Source: Ensifer sp. LCM 4579 (GTDB taxonomy: Bacteria > Pseudomonadota > Alphaproteobacteria > Rhizobiales > Rhizobiaceae). From it: 64,000 nucleotides of DNA. A program made the position numbers and the translations under genes. The stretch lies in the NCBI RefSeq assembly GCF_001854885.1, contig NZ_MDDV01000059.1, forward strand, positions 267,343 to 331,342. The letters run 5' to 3'. This document shows, one piece after another, positions 1 to 8,593 of this stretch (position 1 is its first letter; the number at the start of each line of letters is the position of its first letter). The notes beneath the pieces were generated by a model. It was not told the DNA's origin. It saw nothing but the letters and a program-made list of their open reading frames with translations, and searched no databases.

Positions 1-111
1 GACATAAGCCTCGTCGCGGCTTGACCGGGTGTAGAGCGACGCGAGGACGAAGCCGATCCCGAAAATAAGAATGATGCCGATGCCGACCGGCAAAAGAAGA
101 TCGATGATCAT
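1..111 (-). CDS. Flotillin-like membrane protein, N-terminal fragment
   Basis: Only the first 37 codons are inside the window. The translation opens MIIDLLLPVGIGIILIF, a single N-terminal membrane segment, followed by a YTRSSRDEAYV stretch. That stretch matches the start of the SPFH domain of flotillins (YqiK/FloT type), where a similar KDEAFVRTG motif follows the membrane anchor. The ATG overlaps the stop codon of the upstream OB-fold gene (ATGA), so the two are translationally coupled. Flotillins scaffold membrane microdomains and are commonly encoded next to an OB-fold membrane protein and sometimes PspA, as here. Identification rests on a short N-terminus plus strong context. Confidence 0.75.
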   Translation of the reverse strand, partial: MIIDLLLPVGIGIILIFGIGFVLASLYTRSSRDEAYV

Positions 112-755
112 GGTATCTCCATTGAAGAGGAAGGTGTCGAAGCGAGAATGTCGGAAGGGGCGCGAATGGCGATGAACACGTCCGAGATGCAATCGACGAT
201 GAGGACATCCGTGCCGATTGCGATCGGCGCTTCCTCCTTGGCCGCCTTCGCCCTGAGACTGTGCCAATTGCCGTGTCGGTCTTTGGCGCGGATGCGCCCC
301 GGAAGCCCTTGGTCGAGCGGACCGACGGCCACTTCGCCGAGCACGCCGATGAATTCGGAGAGGTCGACGGCGTAGGATTCGTCGCGCGGGACGATGCGGG
401 CGACCAAGTGGCTTGCGCTTCGCACTGCCGGCAGGGAGAGGATGAAGGCGGGCACTGCCGCCACCGGCGCCGGAAGCGGCGACCAGAGCGCCAGTGCGGC
501 GCTCTGCAGCACGAAGCCGATCATCGCGAAGAAGCCGAGCAGCAGCATCAGGAGCACGAGGATCGGCACTCCGCCAAGATTGATCCAGGAGAGCAGGCCG
601 GCAAGCGCGCTATGGTCGTCGAAGCCGGATTTGTCGATGACCTCACCCAGCGAAAAACCGAGCAGCAGGCAAAGGACCTCGATCGCCGTCAAGGCTGCCA
701 GCATCACTGCGGCAATCGCGAACGGCGCGCATTCGGGGGCGAGAAGCAGTTCCAT
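108..755 (-). CDS. YqiJ-like OB-fold inner-membrane protein, partner of flotillin
   Basis: A 215-residue protein. The chosen ATG begins MELLLAPECAPFAIA, and longer reading upstream is arginine-rich and not protein-like. Two or three hydrophobic segments lie at about residues 10-35 and 60-115. A soluble C-terminal region from about 135 on contains GVLGEVAVGPLDQGLPGRIRA and a VLIVDCISDVFIA strand, typical of an OB/NfeD-like beta-barrel. This is the YqiJ layout: membrane part then OB fold, encoded immediately before a flotillin. It starts only 5 bases after the PspA-like gene stop and overlaps the flotillin start. The OB domain of this family probably contacts flotillin oligomers at the membrane. 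Confidence 0.8.
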   Translation of the reverse strand: MELLLAPECAPFAIAAVMLAALTAIEVLCLLLGFSLGEVIDKSGFDDHSALAGLLSWINLGGVPILVLLMLLLGFFAMIGFVLQSAALALWSPLPAPVAAVPAFILSLPAVRSASHLVARIVPRDESYAVDLSEFIGVLGEVAVGPLDQGLPGRIRAKDRHGNWHSLRAKAAKEEAPIAIGTDVLIVDCISDVFIAIRAPSDILASTPSSSMEIP

Positions 756-760
756 GGGCG

Positions 761-1894
761 TCAGTTTTCGCCAGACTTGAACCGGGCAAGTCGCGCTTCG
801 ATCGCCTGCTCGCGATGGAGCCGGTCGAGCTCGTCGAGCTCTGCGCTTGCAGCCATTCCGTTGGCCGGGACGCCCGTCACGCGCGATATGACGGCGGCGG
901 CACGGTTCGCCTCGCCGACGGCCGAAGCACGGTTGCGTTGCGTCGACGCCTCTTCCGGATGCTGGACCATGCACCTTTTCAGGTCGGCAAGCCGTGCCTC
1001 TGCCTCACGGCGGGCCCCGAGCACCGCCTGGAGCGCCTGCTGCCCTTCGCCGAGGCGTTCTCTTGAATCGGCGAGCGCCTTGTCAAGAGCCGCGACTTGC
1101 GACTCCAGGTCGATCTGCCGACCCAGCCCGGCCTTGGCGAGATCGTCTCGTCCAGCGGCGATCGCCGTACGGATCTTCTCCTCGAGTTCGCGAAGGCTGG
1201 CGAGAATCTCCTCGCGCCGGCTTTCGATGCGGTATTCTTCGGCGCGCGAACGCCCAATATCGGCACGGGCCTCTTCGGCGGCGGCGTCGATCTCCCGGAG
1301 CGCCTGCTCGACGACGGGGATCTTGTTCGCTCCCTCGGCCTTATCGATCGCCGCGTTGGCAATCCCGGCGATCACGCGGCCCATTCGCGAAAGAATGCCT
1401 TCCTTCATGATCATGTTCTCCCTGGTTTCTTCCGAGTGCACGGTGACTTCCACCCGGATCTCGTAGTTGTCGTCTTCGGCCACGAGCTCGGCCGCGAAGA
1501 CCTCCAGCGTGCCGGCCGCGTAGCCGAAGACGTCGAAGGATACGGCGACCCGGCCGCGGACCGTCGCGATGGTCACATCGGATGGCCCCTTGATCGCGAA
1601 CAGCTTGTTGTCGAGTGGCAGCCGGGGAGGCCCGATCCGCTGTCCGCGATGGGCGGCAAAATCCCTGAGCCCGAGCGTCACCAGTCGCGCCGGAAGGCCA
1701 GTCTTCTCGCGGATCGCCTCGTAGGCCAGATCATGCAAGGTGACGAGATTCGCGCCACCCTTGCCTGCCATCAGCTCGCTCAGTATGGCGCACATTTCGG
1801 CATAGGCTGCGAACGTCTCCTCGAGCGCCCGCCTGGCTTCAACGTCCGGTGCCAGTCGGTAGCGCAATATTGATTTCTGTCCCGCTCGGCTCAT
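761..1894 (-). CDS. PspA/IM30 protein fused to a TnpB-like N-terminal domain
   Basis: A 377-residue protein in two parts. Residues about 161-377 are a complete PspA/IM30-type coiled coil (GILSRMGRVIAGIANAAID, then long heptad-rich helices), the membrane-stress and membrane-remodelling family. Residues 1-160 are not PspA. The series RYRLAP, LEETFAAYAEMC, AYEAIREKTGLPA, LDNKLFAIKG, VTIATVRGRVAVSF and YEIRVEV follows the order of the N-terminal recognition and WED-like region of IS200/IS605-group TnpB proteins. No RuvC catalytic DED region or zinc ribbon is present. The join is in frame with no stop. The start was chosen at the ATG just downstream of a promoter-like sequence. An internal ATG at 1414, preceded by AGGGAGAAC, could give free PspA. 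It heads the PspA/OB-fold/flotillin operon. Confidence 0.75.
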   Translation of the reverse strand: MSRAGQKSILRYRLAPDVEARRALEETFAAYAEMCAILSELMAGKGGANLVTLHDLAYEAIREKTGLPARLVTLGLRDFAAHRGQRIGPPRLPLDNKLFAIKGPSDVTIATVRGRVAVSFDVFGYAAGTLEVFAAELVAEDDNYEIRVEVTVHSEETRENMIMKEGILSRMGRVIAGIANAAIDKAEGANKIPVVEQALREIDAAAEEARADIGRSRAEEYRIESRREEILASLRELEEKIRTAIAAGRDDLAKAGLGRQIDLESQVAALDKALADSRERLGEGQQALQAVLGARREAEARLADLKRCMVQHPEEASTQRNRASAVGEANRAAAVISRVTGVPANGMAASAELDELDRLHREQAIEARLARFKSGEN

Positions 1895-1900
1895 GCGGAA

Positions 1901-1929
1901 AGTATAAAGTACCGTCTTGGTGCTTTCAA
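1901..1929 (-). promoter_or_regulatory. Sigma-70-type promoter, predicted leaderless start
   Basis: Read on the minus strand, TTGAAA (1929-1924) is followed after exactly 17 bases by TATACT (1906-1901). Both boxes are close to the housekeeping consensus. Only six bases separate the -10 box from the ATG at 1894, so a normal start point would fall on or next to the A of the ATG and the mRNA would have no leader. No Shine-Dalgarno sequence precedes this ATG, which is consistent with leaderless translation. Spacing and boxes are seen directly; transcription is inferred. Confidence 0.55.
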
Positions 1930-2151
1930 GAGAAAACAGCAACCATCACTTGTGGTTTCCTGAGGTGCACGTCAAGGGCCGCTGACCTAGGCCGTTTGAA
2001 TGAATGCGCGCATGCCGTGCGGCAGTCCACAATGCGCACAATCATCCGTATTGCGCATCGAAGGTTTTGCAGGATTGCGAACGCAGCGCTTTATTAATCT
2101 CCACTCACATATGTCTAATGTGCTGCGCCCCGCCGACGTCGGAGGCCGGTG

Positions 2152-5070
2152 ATGCGCAGGCATCTATCCGCCCGAATGAATTGTGCGGCCATTCCAATTC
2201 CGACCGGATGCATGAAACCTCCCGTCGCCGCTGCCGTCAGGAGAACCTGCGTGAAGTTGCGATCCCCCTCAGCGAAAGCGTCACTTGGCATAGGGCAGGA
2301 TCCGTCGCGCGGCCGAGCGATATCGTCGCGGCGGATCGGGCAGGAGGATCGGAGCGGCGTTCCCGCATACGCGGAGGCGTCCCCAGGATCGGAGTACATC
2401 GCGATTGCCGATGACGTCGCCTTGCTCCTGGGCCTCGGCCATCGCGACGATGCCGTCGCACTGCTTGTCGGATTGCGGCGATCCTTGCGGGACGAGGGGG
2501 GTGCCAGCGTCACCGTCAGTCTTGCTGACGATGCCGGCAGAGAGATCGCGCTGGAATTTGTCCGATCTGCGCCGGGCGAGGCATCGCCATCCGCTCGAAA
2601 TGGCGCTACCTCCGATCAATCCGGGCGCAGCCGGGGCGACGATCTCTTCGAATCCCTGCTCGAGGCCCTTCCCGTCCCGGTCTTTTACAAGAACCGCCAG
2701 GGGCGCCATATGGGCTGCAACCGGGCATTCGAGGAGTTCTTCGGCGATACGCGGGAGGAGATTGTCGGGAAGAGCATTTTTGATCTTCTCCCCGCCGACG
2801 TTGCGACCCAGCACTTTGCAAAGGATGAGGCTCTCTTCAACGAGGGCGGCACACAGCAATACGAAACGAAGGTCTCGATCTCGTGCGGCGGCCAGCGCGA
2901 CGTTGTCATCAACAAGGCCGTCTTTACCGACGAGCAAGGTGAGCGGGCCGGATTGGTCGGCGCCATGCTGGACATCACCGAGCGCAAGCAGACGGAACAG
3001 AAGCTCAAGGAAGCGCTGGAATTCGCCGAAGGGGTGGTTGCCGCCATTCCCGACATTCTGTTCGAGGTGGACCGGGAAGGGCGTTACCTCCAGGTCTGGA
3101 CGAAAAACCCGGAGCTGCTCGCCCAGCAAAGGGAGGCATTGCTCGGCAGGACGATCGGGGAAGTCCTGCCGCCGGACCAGACGGCCATCGCCATGGAGGC
3201 CATTCGCGAGGCGGATGAAGGCGGGGTCTCCTACGGCAGCTGTCTGCGAATATTGCTGCCCGGTGGAGAGGCGCGCTGGTTCGAGCATTCCGTGGCAAAG
3301 CGGCCCTCCACCGATCCATCCGCGAGCACCTTCCTCGTGCTGTCGCGCGATGTGACGGAGCGCAAGCGAGCAGAAGAGGCGGTCAACGAAGTGCGCACGC
3401 AGCTTCTTGGCGTGCTCCAGACCATTCCAGACATCGTGTGGTTAAAGAATATCGAGGGCGCCTATCTGTTGTGCAACTACGCGTTCGAACAATTATTCGG
3501 CTACGCGGAAGCCGACATTGTCGGGAAGACGGATCACGATCTGTTCGACGCCGAAAGGGCGCAATTCTTCCGCGAAACGGACCGAGCGACCGTCGATGCC
3601 GGCCGCATCGTCGTCGAGGAGGAGTGGGCCACGCACAAGGATACCGGCGAGCGCATCCGTCTCGAAACGCGAAAGGTCCCGGTGCTCGGCCCCAACGGGC
3701 AGCCAACGGCGATCCTTGGGGTCGCGCGCGACATTACGGAGTTGAACGCTTCGCGCCAGAAGATCCACCAGATGGCGTTCTACGATCCACTCACAGGCTT
3801 GCCGAACCGGGCGCTCTTTAACGACCGCCTCCGCCAGATGATCGCCAATGCCTCGTCGAATGACAAGCAGGCGGGCGTGATGCTGATCGATATCGATCAT
3901 TTCAAGGCGGTCAACGACACGATGGGGCATCCTGTCGGCGACGAACTGCTCTGCCAGGCGGCCCAACGGCTCACGGCGAGCGCGCGCGACCACGATACGG
4001 TCGCACGACTCGGCGGGGACGAATTCGCGATCCTGCTGCCGGAAGTCCGACAGGAAGAGGACATCAAACGGATCGCCGGCAGAATGCTGGAAAGGTTCAA
4101 CGAGCGCTTCCTGCTTGATGGAAAGGAGGTCTTCGTCTCCTGCAGCATAGGCATTGCACTCTATCCCGACGACAGCACAGACGCCGACGATCTGGTGAAA
4201 TATGCCGATTCCGCCATGCACTTGGCGAAACGCTCCGGCCGGAACAACTTCCGCTTCTATTCCAGGGACCTTACGGCATGCGCCGAAGAGCGGCTCACGC
4301 TCGAATCGGAACTGCGGCGCGCATTGGAGCGCGGTGAACTGGAGTTGCATTATCAGCCCAAGGTGCTCCTGCAGAACGGCGATATCTTCGGCTCGGAGGC
4401 ATTGCTCAGGTGGTGTCACCCGAAGAGGGGAATGATCCCCCCGGATCAGTTCATCCGAATAGCAGAAGAGACCGGGTTGATCACCGAGCTGGGGCACTGG
4501 GTGCTCCACCAGGCATGCGAGACTGCCGCCGAACTGAATGCCGACGACCTGCCGCTGCACAAGGTGGCGATCAACCTCTCCGCCAGGGAATTCCAGTGCC
4601 AGGACCTGCCGAAGACGGTCGCCGACTGCCTGGAAAGAACCGGCTGCCGTGCGGAATGGATCGAAATCGAGATAACCGAGAGCCTGTTGCTCAACGAGAA
4701 GGACGGGACGCTGGAGACCCTTTCGAGGCTGCGGTCCTTGGGAATCTCCATCGCCATCGACGACTTCGGCACCGGCTATTCAGCGCTGAACTATCTCGCC
4801 CGCTATCCGATCGACACGCTCAAGATCGACCGCTCGTTCATCAACAGTGCGGACAAGCGCAGCGCCGAACTGGTGAAGGCGATCCTGTCGATAGCGCGAT
4901 GCCTCGGTCAGAACGTGGTGGCAGAAGGCGTCGAGACCGTTGCTCAGGCGGCGTTCCTGGCGGCGAACGGATGCGAAGCCGCGCAAGGTTTCCTCTACAG
5001 CAGACCATTGCCGAAGAGCGAGTTCATGCGATTGCCGCGAGCTGTTGGCGACATGGGCCTGGCGGGCTAA
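2152..5070 (+). CDS. PAS-PAS-PAS-GGDEF-EAL cyclic-di-GMP enzyme
   Basis: A cytoplasmic 972-residue signalling protein. After a poorly conserved N-terminus of about 160 residues come three PAS domains at about 165-280, 287-405 and 417-532; the first two end in DITERK/DVTERK linkers and the third in DITEL. A GGDEF domain follows at about 538-700 (RLGGDEFAILLPE intact) and an EAL domain at about 720-956 (SEALLRW, NLSAREF, EITES, DDFGTGYS, KIDRSF, AEGVET all intact). Both c-di-GMP synthesis and breakdown are therefore possible, with PAS ligands setting the balance. The ATG at 2152 has GGAGG six bases upstream. The first 80 or so residues look unlike the rest, so a later start is possible. No membrane segment was seen. 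Confidence 0.9.
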   Translation: MRRHLSARMNCAAIPIPTGCMKPPVAAAVRRTCVKLRSPSAKASLGIGQDPSRGRAISSRRIGQEDRSGVPAYAEASPGSEYIAIADDVALLLGLGHRDDAVALLVGLRRSLRDEGGASVTVSLADDAGREIALEFVRSAPGEASPSARNGATSDQSGRSRGDDLFESLLEALPVPVFYKNRQGRHMGCNRAFEEFFGDTREEIVGKSIFDLLPADVATQHFAKDEALFNEGGTQQYETKVSISCGGQRDVVINKAVFTDEQGERAGLVGAMLDITERKQTEQKLKEALEFAEGVVAAIPDILFEVDREGRYLQVWTKNPELLAQQREALLGRTIGEVLPPDQTAIAMEAIREADEGGVSYGSCLRILLPGGEARWFEHSVAKRPSTDPSASTFLVLSRDVTERKRAEEAVNEVRTQLLGVLQTIPDIVWLKNIEGAYLLCNYAFEQLFGYAEADIVGKTDHDLFDAERAQFFRETDRATVDAGRIVVEEEWATHKDTGERIRLETRKVPVLGPNGQPTAILGVARDITELNASRQKIHQMAFYDPLTGLPNRALFNDRLRQMIANASSNDKQAGVMLIDIDHFKAVNDTMGHPVGDELLCQAAQRLTASARDHDTVARLGGDEFAILLPEVRQEEDIKRIAGRMLERFNERFLLDGKEVFVSCSIGIALYPDDSTDADDLVKYADSAMHLAKRSGRNNFRFYSRDLTACAEERLTLESELRRALERGELELHYQPKVLLQNGDIFGSEALLRWCHPKRGMIPPDQFIRIAEETGLITELGHWVLHQACETAAELNADDLPLHKVAINLSAREFQCQDLPKTVADCLERTGCRAEWIEIEITESLLLNEKDGTLETLSRLRSLGISIAIDDFGTGYSALNYLARYPIDTLKIDRSFINSADKRSAELVKAILSIARCLGQNVVAEGVETVAQAAFLAANGCEAAQGFLYSRPLPKSEFMRLPRAVGDMGLAG

Positions 5071-5161
5071 CGCGAGCGAATTGCCTGCCTCAGGCCGGCC
5101 GAAGATCATCGGCGAGCGGCATGCAGTAGACGATGGCAGCACCCGGCCACACCGGCTCCGC

Positions 5162-5884
5162 TTATTCTTTCTGATCGCTCGCCAAGCCGTATTTTTCGAA
5201 GAGACGCTGCTGCGTGCCGTCGGCGATGATCTTGTCGAGGCTCTTTTGCATCCGGCCAATCAACTCGTCGGGGACCGAGGGGTTGCATGCGATCGAATAG
5301 ATGTCTTCGGCAAGGATCAAGGTAGATTCAATCGGCTGACCGTCGCGCTTGAGGCTGACATAATATTTCTCCGATATCGGCATCAGGTCGATCCGGCCCG
5401 TCATCAGCTTCTTGAGTGTCAGTTGGAGGTCCGCGGCGAGATCGATACGCGGAAAGCCATTCTGCTCGAGGATCGTTTGAGTGAAATCGTCACGCTGCGT
5501 TCCAACCCGGAAAGCCTTCGCCTCTTCGATGCTTTTCGGATTGGCCTTTGAGCCAGTCTTGCGGATGAGGACGGTACGGCTCGTCAGCAGAGGTTCGATC
5601 CATTTGAAACGCCGGTCGCGCTCCTGATTATGAACGGTTGTAAAGACGCAATGCATCGCGTGATTTTCGGCCAGAAAGAGTGCCCGCGCCCACGGCATCA
5701 TTTCCATCGTGTGATCGATGCCCGCGTCCTCCATCAACAGTCTCACCTGTTCGACGGAAGCGCCCTTGTAAGTGTCGCCCTCTCGAAAATTGAAAGGCGG
5801 ATAGGATTCCGTCACCATCTTCAGTTCGGCGGCTTGCGCCGTGAGTGGAAGGAGTGCCGCAAGCAGGGAGAGAAGCCATTTCAT
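5162..5884 (-). CDS. Periplasmic solute-binding protein, family 3, paired with a GGDEF-EAL gene
   Basis: A 240-residue secreted protein. MKWLLSLLAALLPLTAQA is a clean signal peptide, and the mature part (ELKMVTESYPPFNF, WARALFLAENHAMHC, TSRTVLIRK) is typical of the SBP_bac_3 amino-acid-type binding fold. Its ATG overlaps the stop of the upstream sensor-GGDEF-EAL gene (ATGA), and there are no permease or ATPase genes nearby. It is therefore unlikely to serve transport. A role as ligand-binding co-sensor for the periplasmic domain of the neighbouring cyclase is more likely, as inference from context. Confidence 0.85.
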   Translation of the reverse strand: MKWLLSLLAALLPLTAQAAELKMVTESYPPFNFREGDTYKGASVEQVRLLMEDAGIDHTMEMMPWARALFLAENHAMHCVFTTVHNQERDRRFKWIEPLLTSRTVLIRKTGSKANPKSIEEAKAFRVGTQRDDFTQTILEQNGFPRIDLAADLQLTLKKLMTGRIDLMPISEKYYVSLKRDGQPIESTLILAEDIYSIACNPSVPDELIGRMQKSLDKIIADGTQQRLFEKYGLASDQKE

Positions 5885-8249
5885 ACTGTACTCCTTGGCA
5901 AAGCGCGTTCCAGTTCGGCCTTGATAGTGTCGACGGGCTGTGGTCGCCCGAGATAGAATCCCTGTCCGAAGCTCACGCCCATGGAGCGCAGTTCCTTCAG
6001 TTGCTCTTCCGTCTCGATCCCCTCGGCGATGATTTGGCAGTGCAATTCGTGCGCTACGGTGTTGATGCCCGTCACCAGCATGCGAACTTTCCTGCGAACT
6101 GCTTCGTCCTCGTGGGTCAGCGAACGGGTGAAGGACTGGTCGATCTTGATCGTGTCGACGGGGAAATGGAGCAGGTAGCTAAGCGATGAATAGCCCGTGC
6201 CGAAATCGTCGAGCGCGATTTTGAGACCCGAGGCACTCAATGCCTCCAGGACCTCCCGCACCTCTGTACTGTGGTGCATCAGCACAGCTTCCGTGATCTC
6301 GATCACGATGCGCGAGGGGATGATGCCCCATTTCATCAACACGGCAAATGTCGCCGCCGGCAGTTCCGCGGAAAACTGCAGCGGCGAGACATTGACGGCC
6401 AAATAGGCGTCTTCCAAACCGGGCAGTGCGGAAAGACGGGCGAGATGGGCGACCGCCTTTTCGAAAACGCGCGCGCCGATCTGCTTGATCGTGCCGGTCT
6501 CCTCGGCAACGCGTATGATGTCTGCCGGCGGCAAAAGACCGTAGTCTGGATGGTTGAGGCGCATCAGCGCTTCGAAACCCGCGACCCGCCCGGAATCGAG
6601 ATCGAAGATCGGCTGGAGATGAGCCTCGAACCAGTCTTCGCTGAGCCCAGTCTCGATATATCTCTCGATCTTCAGTCGCTCCCGCGCAAGGCTCGCCATG
6701 ACCGGATCGAACAATTTCGTTCCGTTCTTGCCGTTGTGCTTGCGGGCATACATCGCCAGGTCGGATTTCTGCAGCAGTTCGGCAGCGGTTTTGGCCTGCG
6801 ACGGGTAGAGTGAAATGCCGATGCTGGCGCTCAGCGAAAGCCGGTTGCCGTCGACGAAAATGGGTTTCGCACAGGCCGAGGCGATGCGTTTGGAGATTTG
6901 AAGCGCAGCTTTCTTCGCCTTGGCGGCGGGAATGAGTACGACGAATTCGTCGCCGCCGAGGCGCCCCACCTTGTCTTCCGAACCCACCTGCGTCCGGATC
7001 CGGTCGGCGATCTGCCGCAGTACGTCGTCCCCGACGGCATGGCCGAGATTGTCGTTGATAGGCTTGAAACGGTCGAGATCGATGAGGAGGCAGGCGAGCT
7101 CTCCGCCCTTCTCGGCGGTCTGACTGATGGCATGGTCGAGCGCCGTCTCGAAGCCTGGGCGGTTGAGGAGCCCGGTCAGATGATCCGTGATCGCCTGAAC
7201 GTGTGGTTGCGCTCTTCCGCCGTCTTCAGTTCCGTAACATCCGTCATGACGGCCAGCGACAGCGTTTCGCCCGCTTCCACCGCCTGCACCTCCTTGATCA
7301 GGACGTCGATCAGGCGGCCATCGGCGCAGCGGAATTTAACCGTGACATTGCCTGACACCGCGCCCTCTGTCGCATGTCGTCCGCGGCTTTCGTAGATGCT
7401 CCGCGTCGCTTCGTCGAGAAAGTCGGCGAAGGGCCGGCCGATAACGCTCGAGCGGTCATATCCGGTTGCAAGCAGCCAATAGTCGCTGACCGCCGTCAGG
7501 CGATCGTCGTCATCGACGGAATAGAGTTTCGCGGGCGTGAGATTGTAGATCCGCGTCGTCTTGGCATGGGCGCGCTTCAGGTCGTTCTCCTCCTGGGCGA
7601 GCCGCGCCTGCATCTCGTTGAAATTGGCTGCGAGCGTGCCCATTTCGTCGGCCGACACCCAGTCGACTAGATGGCGCGAGCCCAGCCGCCGGGTCGCCTC
7701 GATCGCATGGGTGAGCCGGAGAAGCGGCCGTATCACCATCATGCGGTTGCCGACAATTGCTGCCGCGGTGATGGTCACGATCGAAAACAGGAAGATGCCT
7801 ATATAGACGGCGTCGTCGATCCCGAAATAGGCGAGCAACTCGCGGCGCCGGATGGTAATTTCCAGGGTTCCGACCGTCTTTATGCCGTCGACCGAGTGGT
7901 AAAGGATGGACGTGGACAGAAGTAGTCCCGGCGGGTTCTTGCCATCGGCGCTGTCCGGCAGCCTGACGTCAAGCCCCCCGGAAATCTCGTGCACGCGCAC
8001 CGCGCCGACCGAGCGGTCCGCGAGAATGGTGTTGGCGATCTGCCGCACGCTTTCTTGGTCAAAATCCCAGAGCGGCTTCCCAAGCGCGAGCGAGTTGGCC
8101 TTGAGCAAGGCCCGTCCGTGGTCGACGACGTCGCGATAGGCACGCTCGTTAGAGAGGTAGAAGAAGAGCACGAAGAGAGGCGCAATCAACAGCAGCAGTG
8201 TGCTGGCGACGATCAGTATGAAGCGGCTCTCTACCGAATGCTTGTTCAT
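5881..8249 (-). pseudogene. Membrane sensor HAMP-PAS-GGDEF-EAL protein, frameshifted
   Basis: The 5' part (8249 down to 7176) encodes a membrane segment (FILIVASTLLLLIAPLFVLF), a periplasmic region, a second membrane segment (IGIFLFSIVTITAAAIVG), a HAMP-like linker and a PAS domain ending DVTELKTAEERNHT. It then runs into a stop (FRRSRII). The next frame resumes exactly at QAITDHLTGLLNRPGF, DLDRFKPINDNLGHAVGDD and RLGGDEFVVLIP, followed by an EAL domain (FEALMRL, EITEA, DDFGTGYSS, KIDQSF, AEGIET). One lost base near 7200 explains this. No ATG lies between the shift and the GGDEF motif; a GTG at 6987 is the only plausible restart. The change could be a true mutation, a sequencing error or, less likely, recoding. 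Apart from the shift all catalytic motifs are intact. The start has a weak AGGGCG upstream. Confidence 0.75.
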
Positions 8250-8593
8250 CAATTCGCCCTGGACCCCGCCCCATCGTCGCGGTTCCGCACAGCCGCCGTG
8301 ACCGCTGCCGGCTGAGCAGCGCACCCAGCCGGATACGACCCATGGCAGAAACGGAAGGCGATCCTTCACAAAAAAACATTAGTAGCGGGTAAATGACCTG
8401 CCGACACTGCTAGCCTGAATGCGCTGCGCTATCCGGATTGCGCAGCAAGCCTGCAACGGCCCCAGGCTCGCATTCTCGCGCATGTGCGATTGTGAAATGC
8501 GCGAAGCCTCGACCTGTCGGTTTTCGCCTACACTCGGTCGGCGCGTCGTGCCAGACTCCCCCACGGAATTCCGAATCGACGAAAGGAGATGAG
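8250..8593. other. Divergent intergenic region
   Basis: 344 bases between the leftward sensor-cyclase gene and the rightward SDR gene, so both promoters should lie here. I see no convincing coding sequence, no tRNA-like fold and no clear sigma-70 or sigma-54 pair. The stretch around 8370-8400 is the least GC-rich part. Confidence 0.5.

Noticed and set aside
261..1466. Long open frame on the plus strand across the PspA/OB-fold genes
   Set aside because: It is antisense to two well-supported proteins, is Arg/Ser-rich and has no family features; typical GC-rich shadow.
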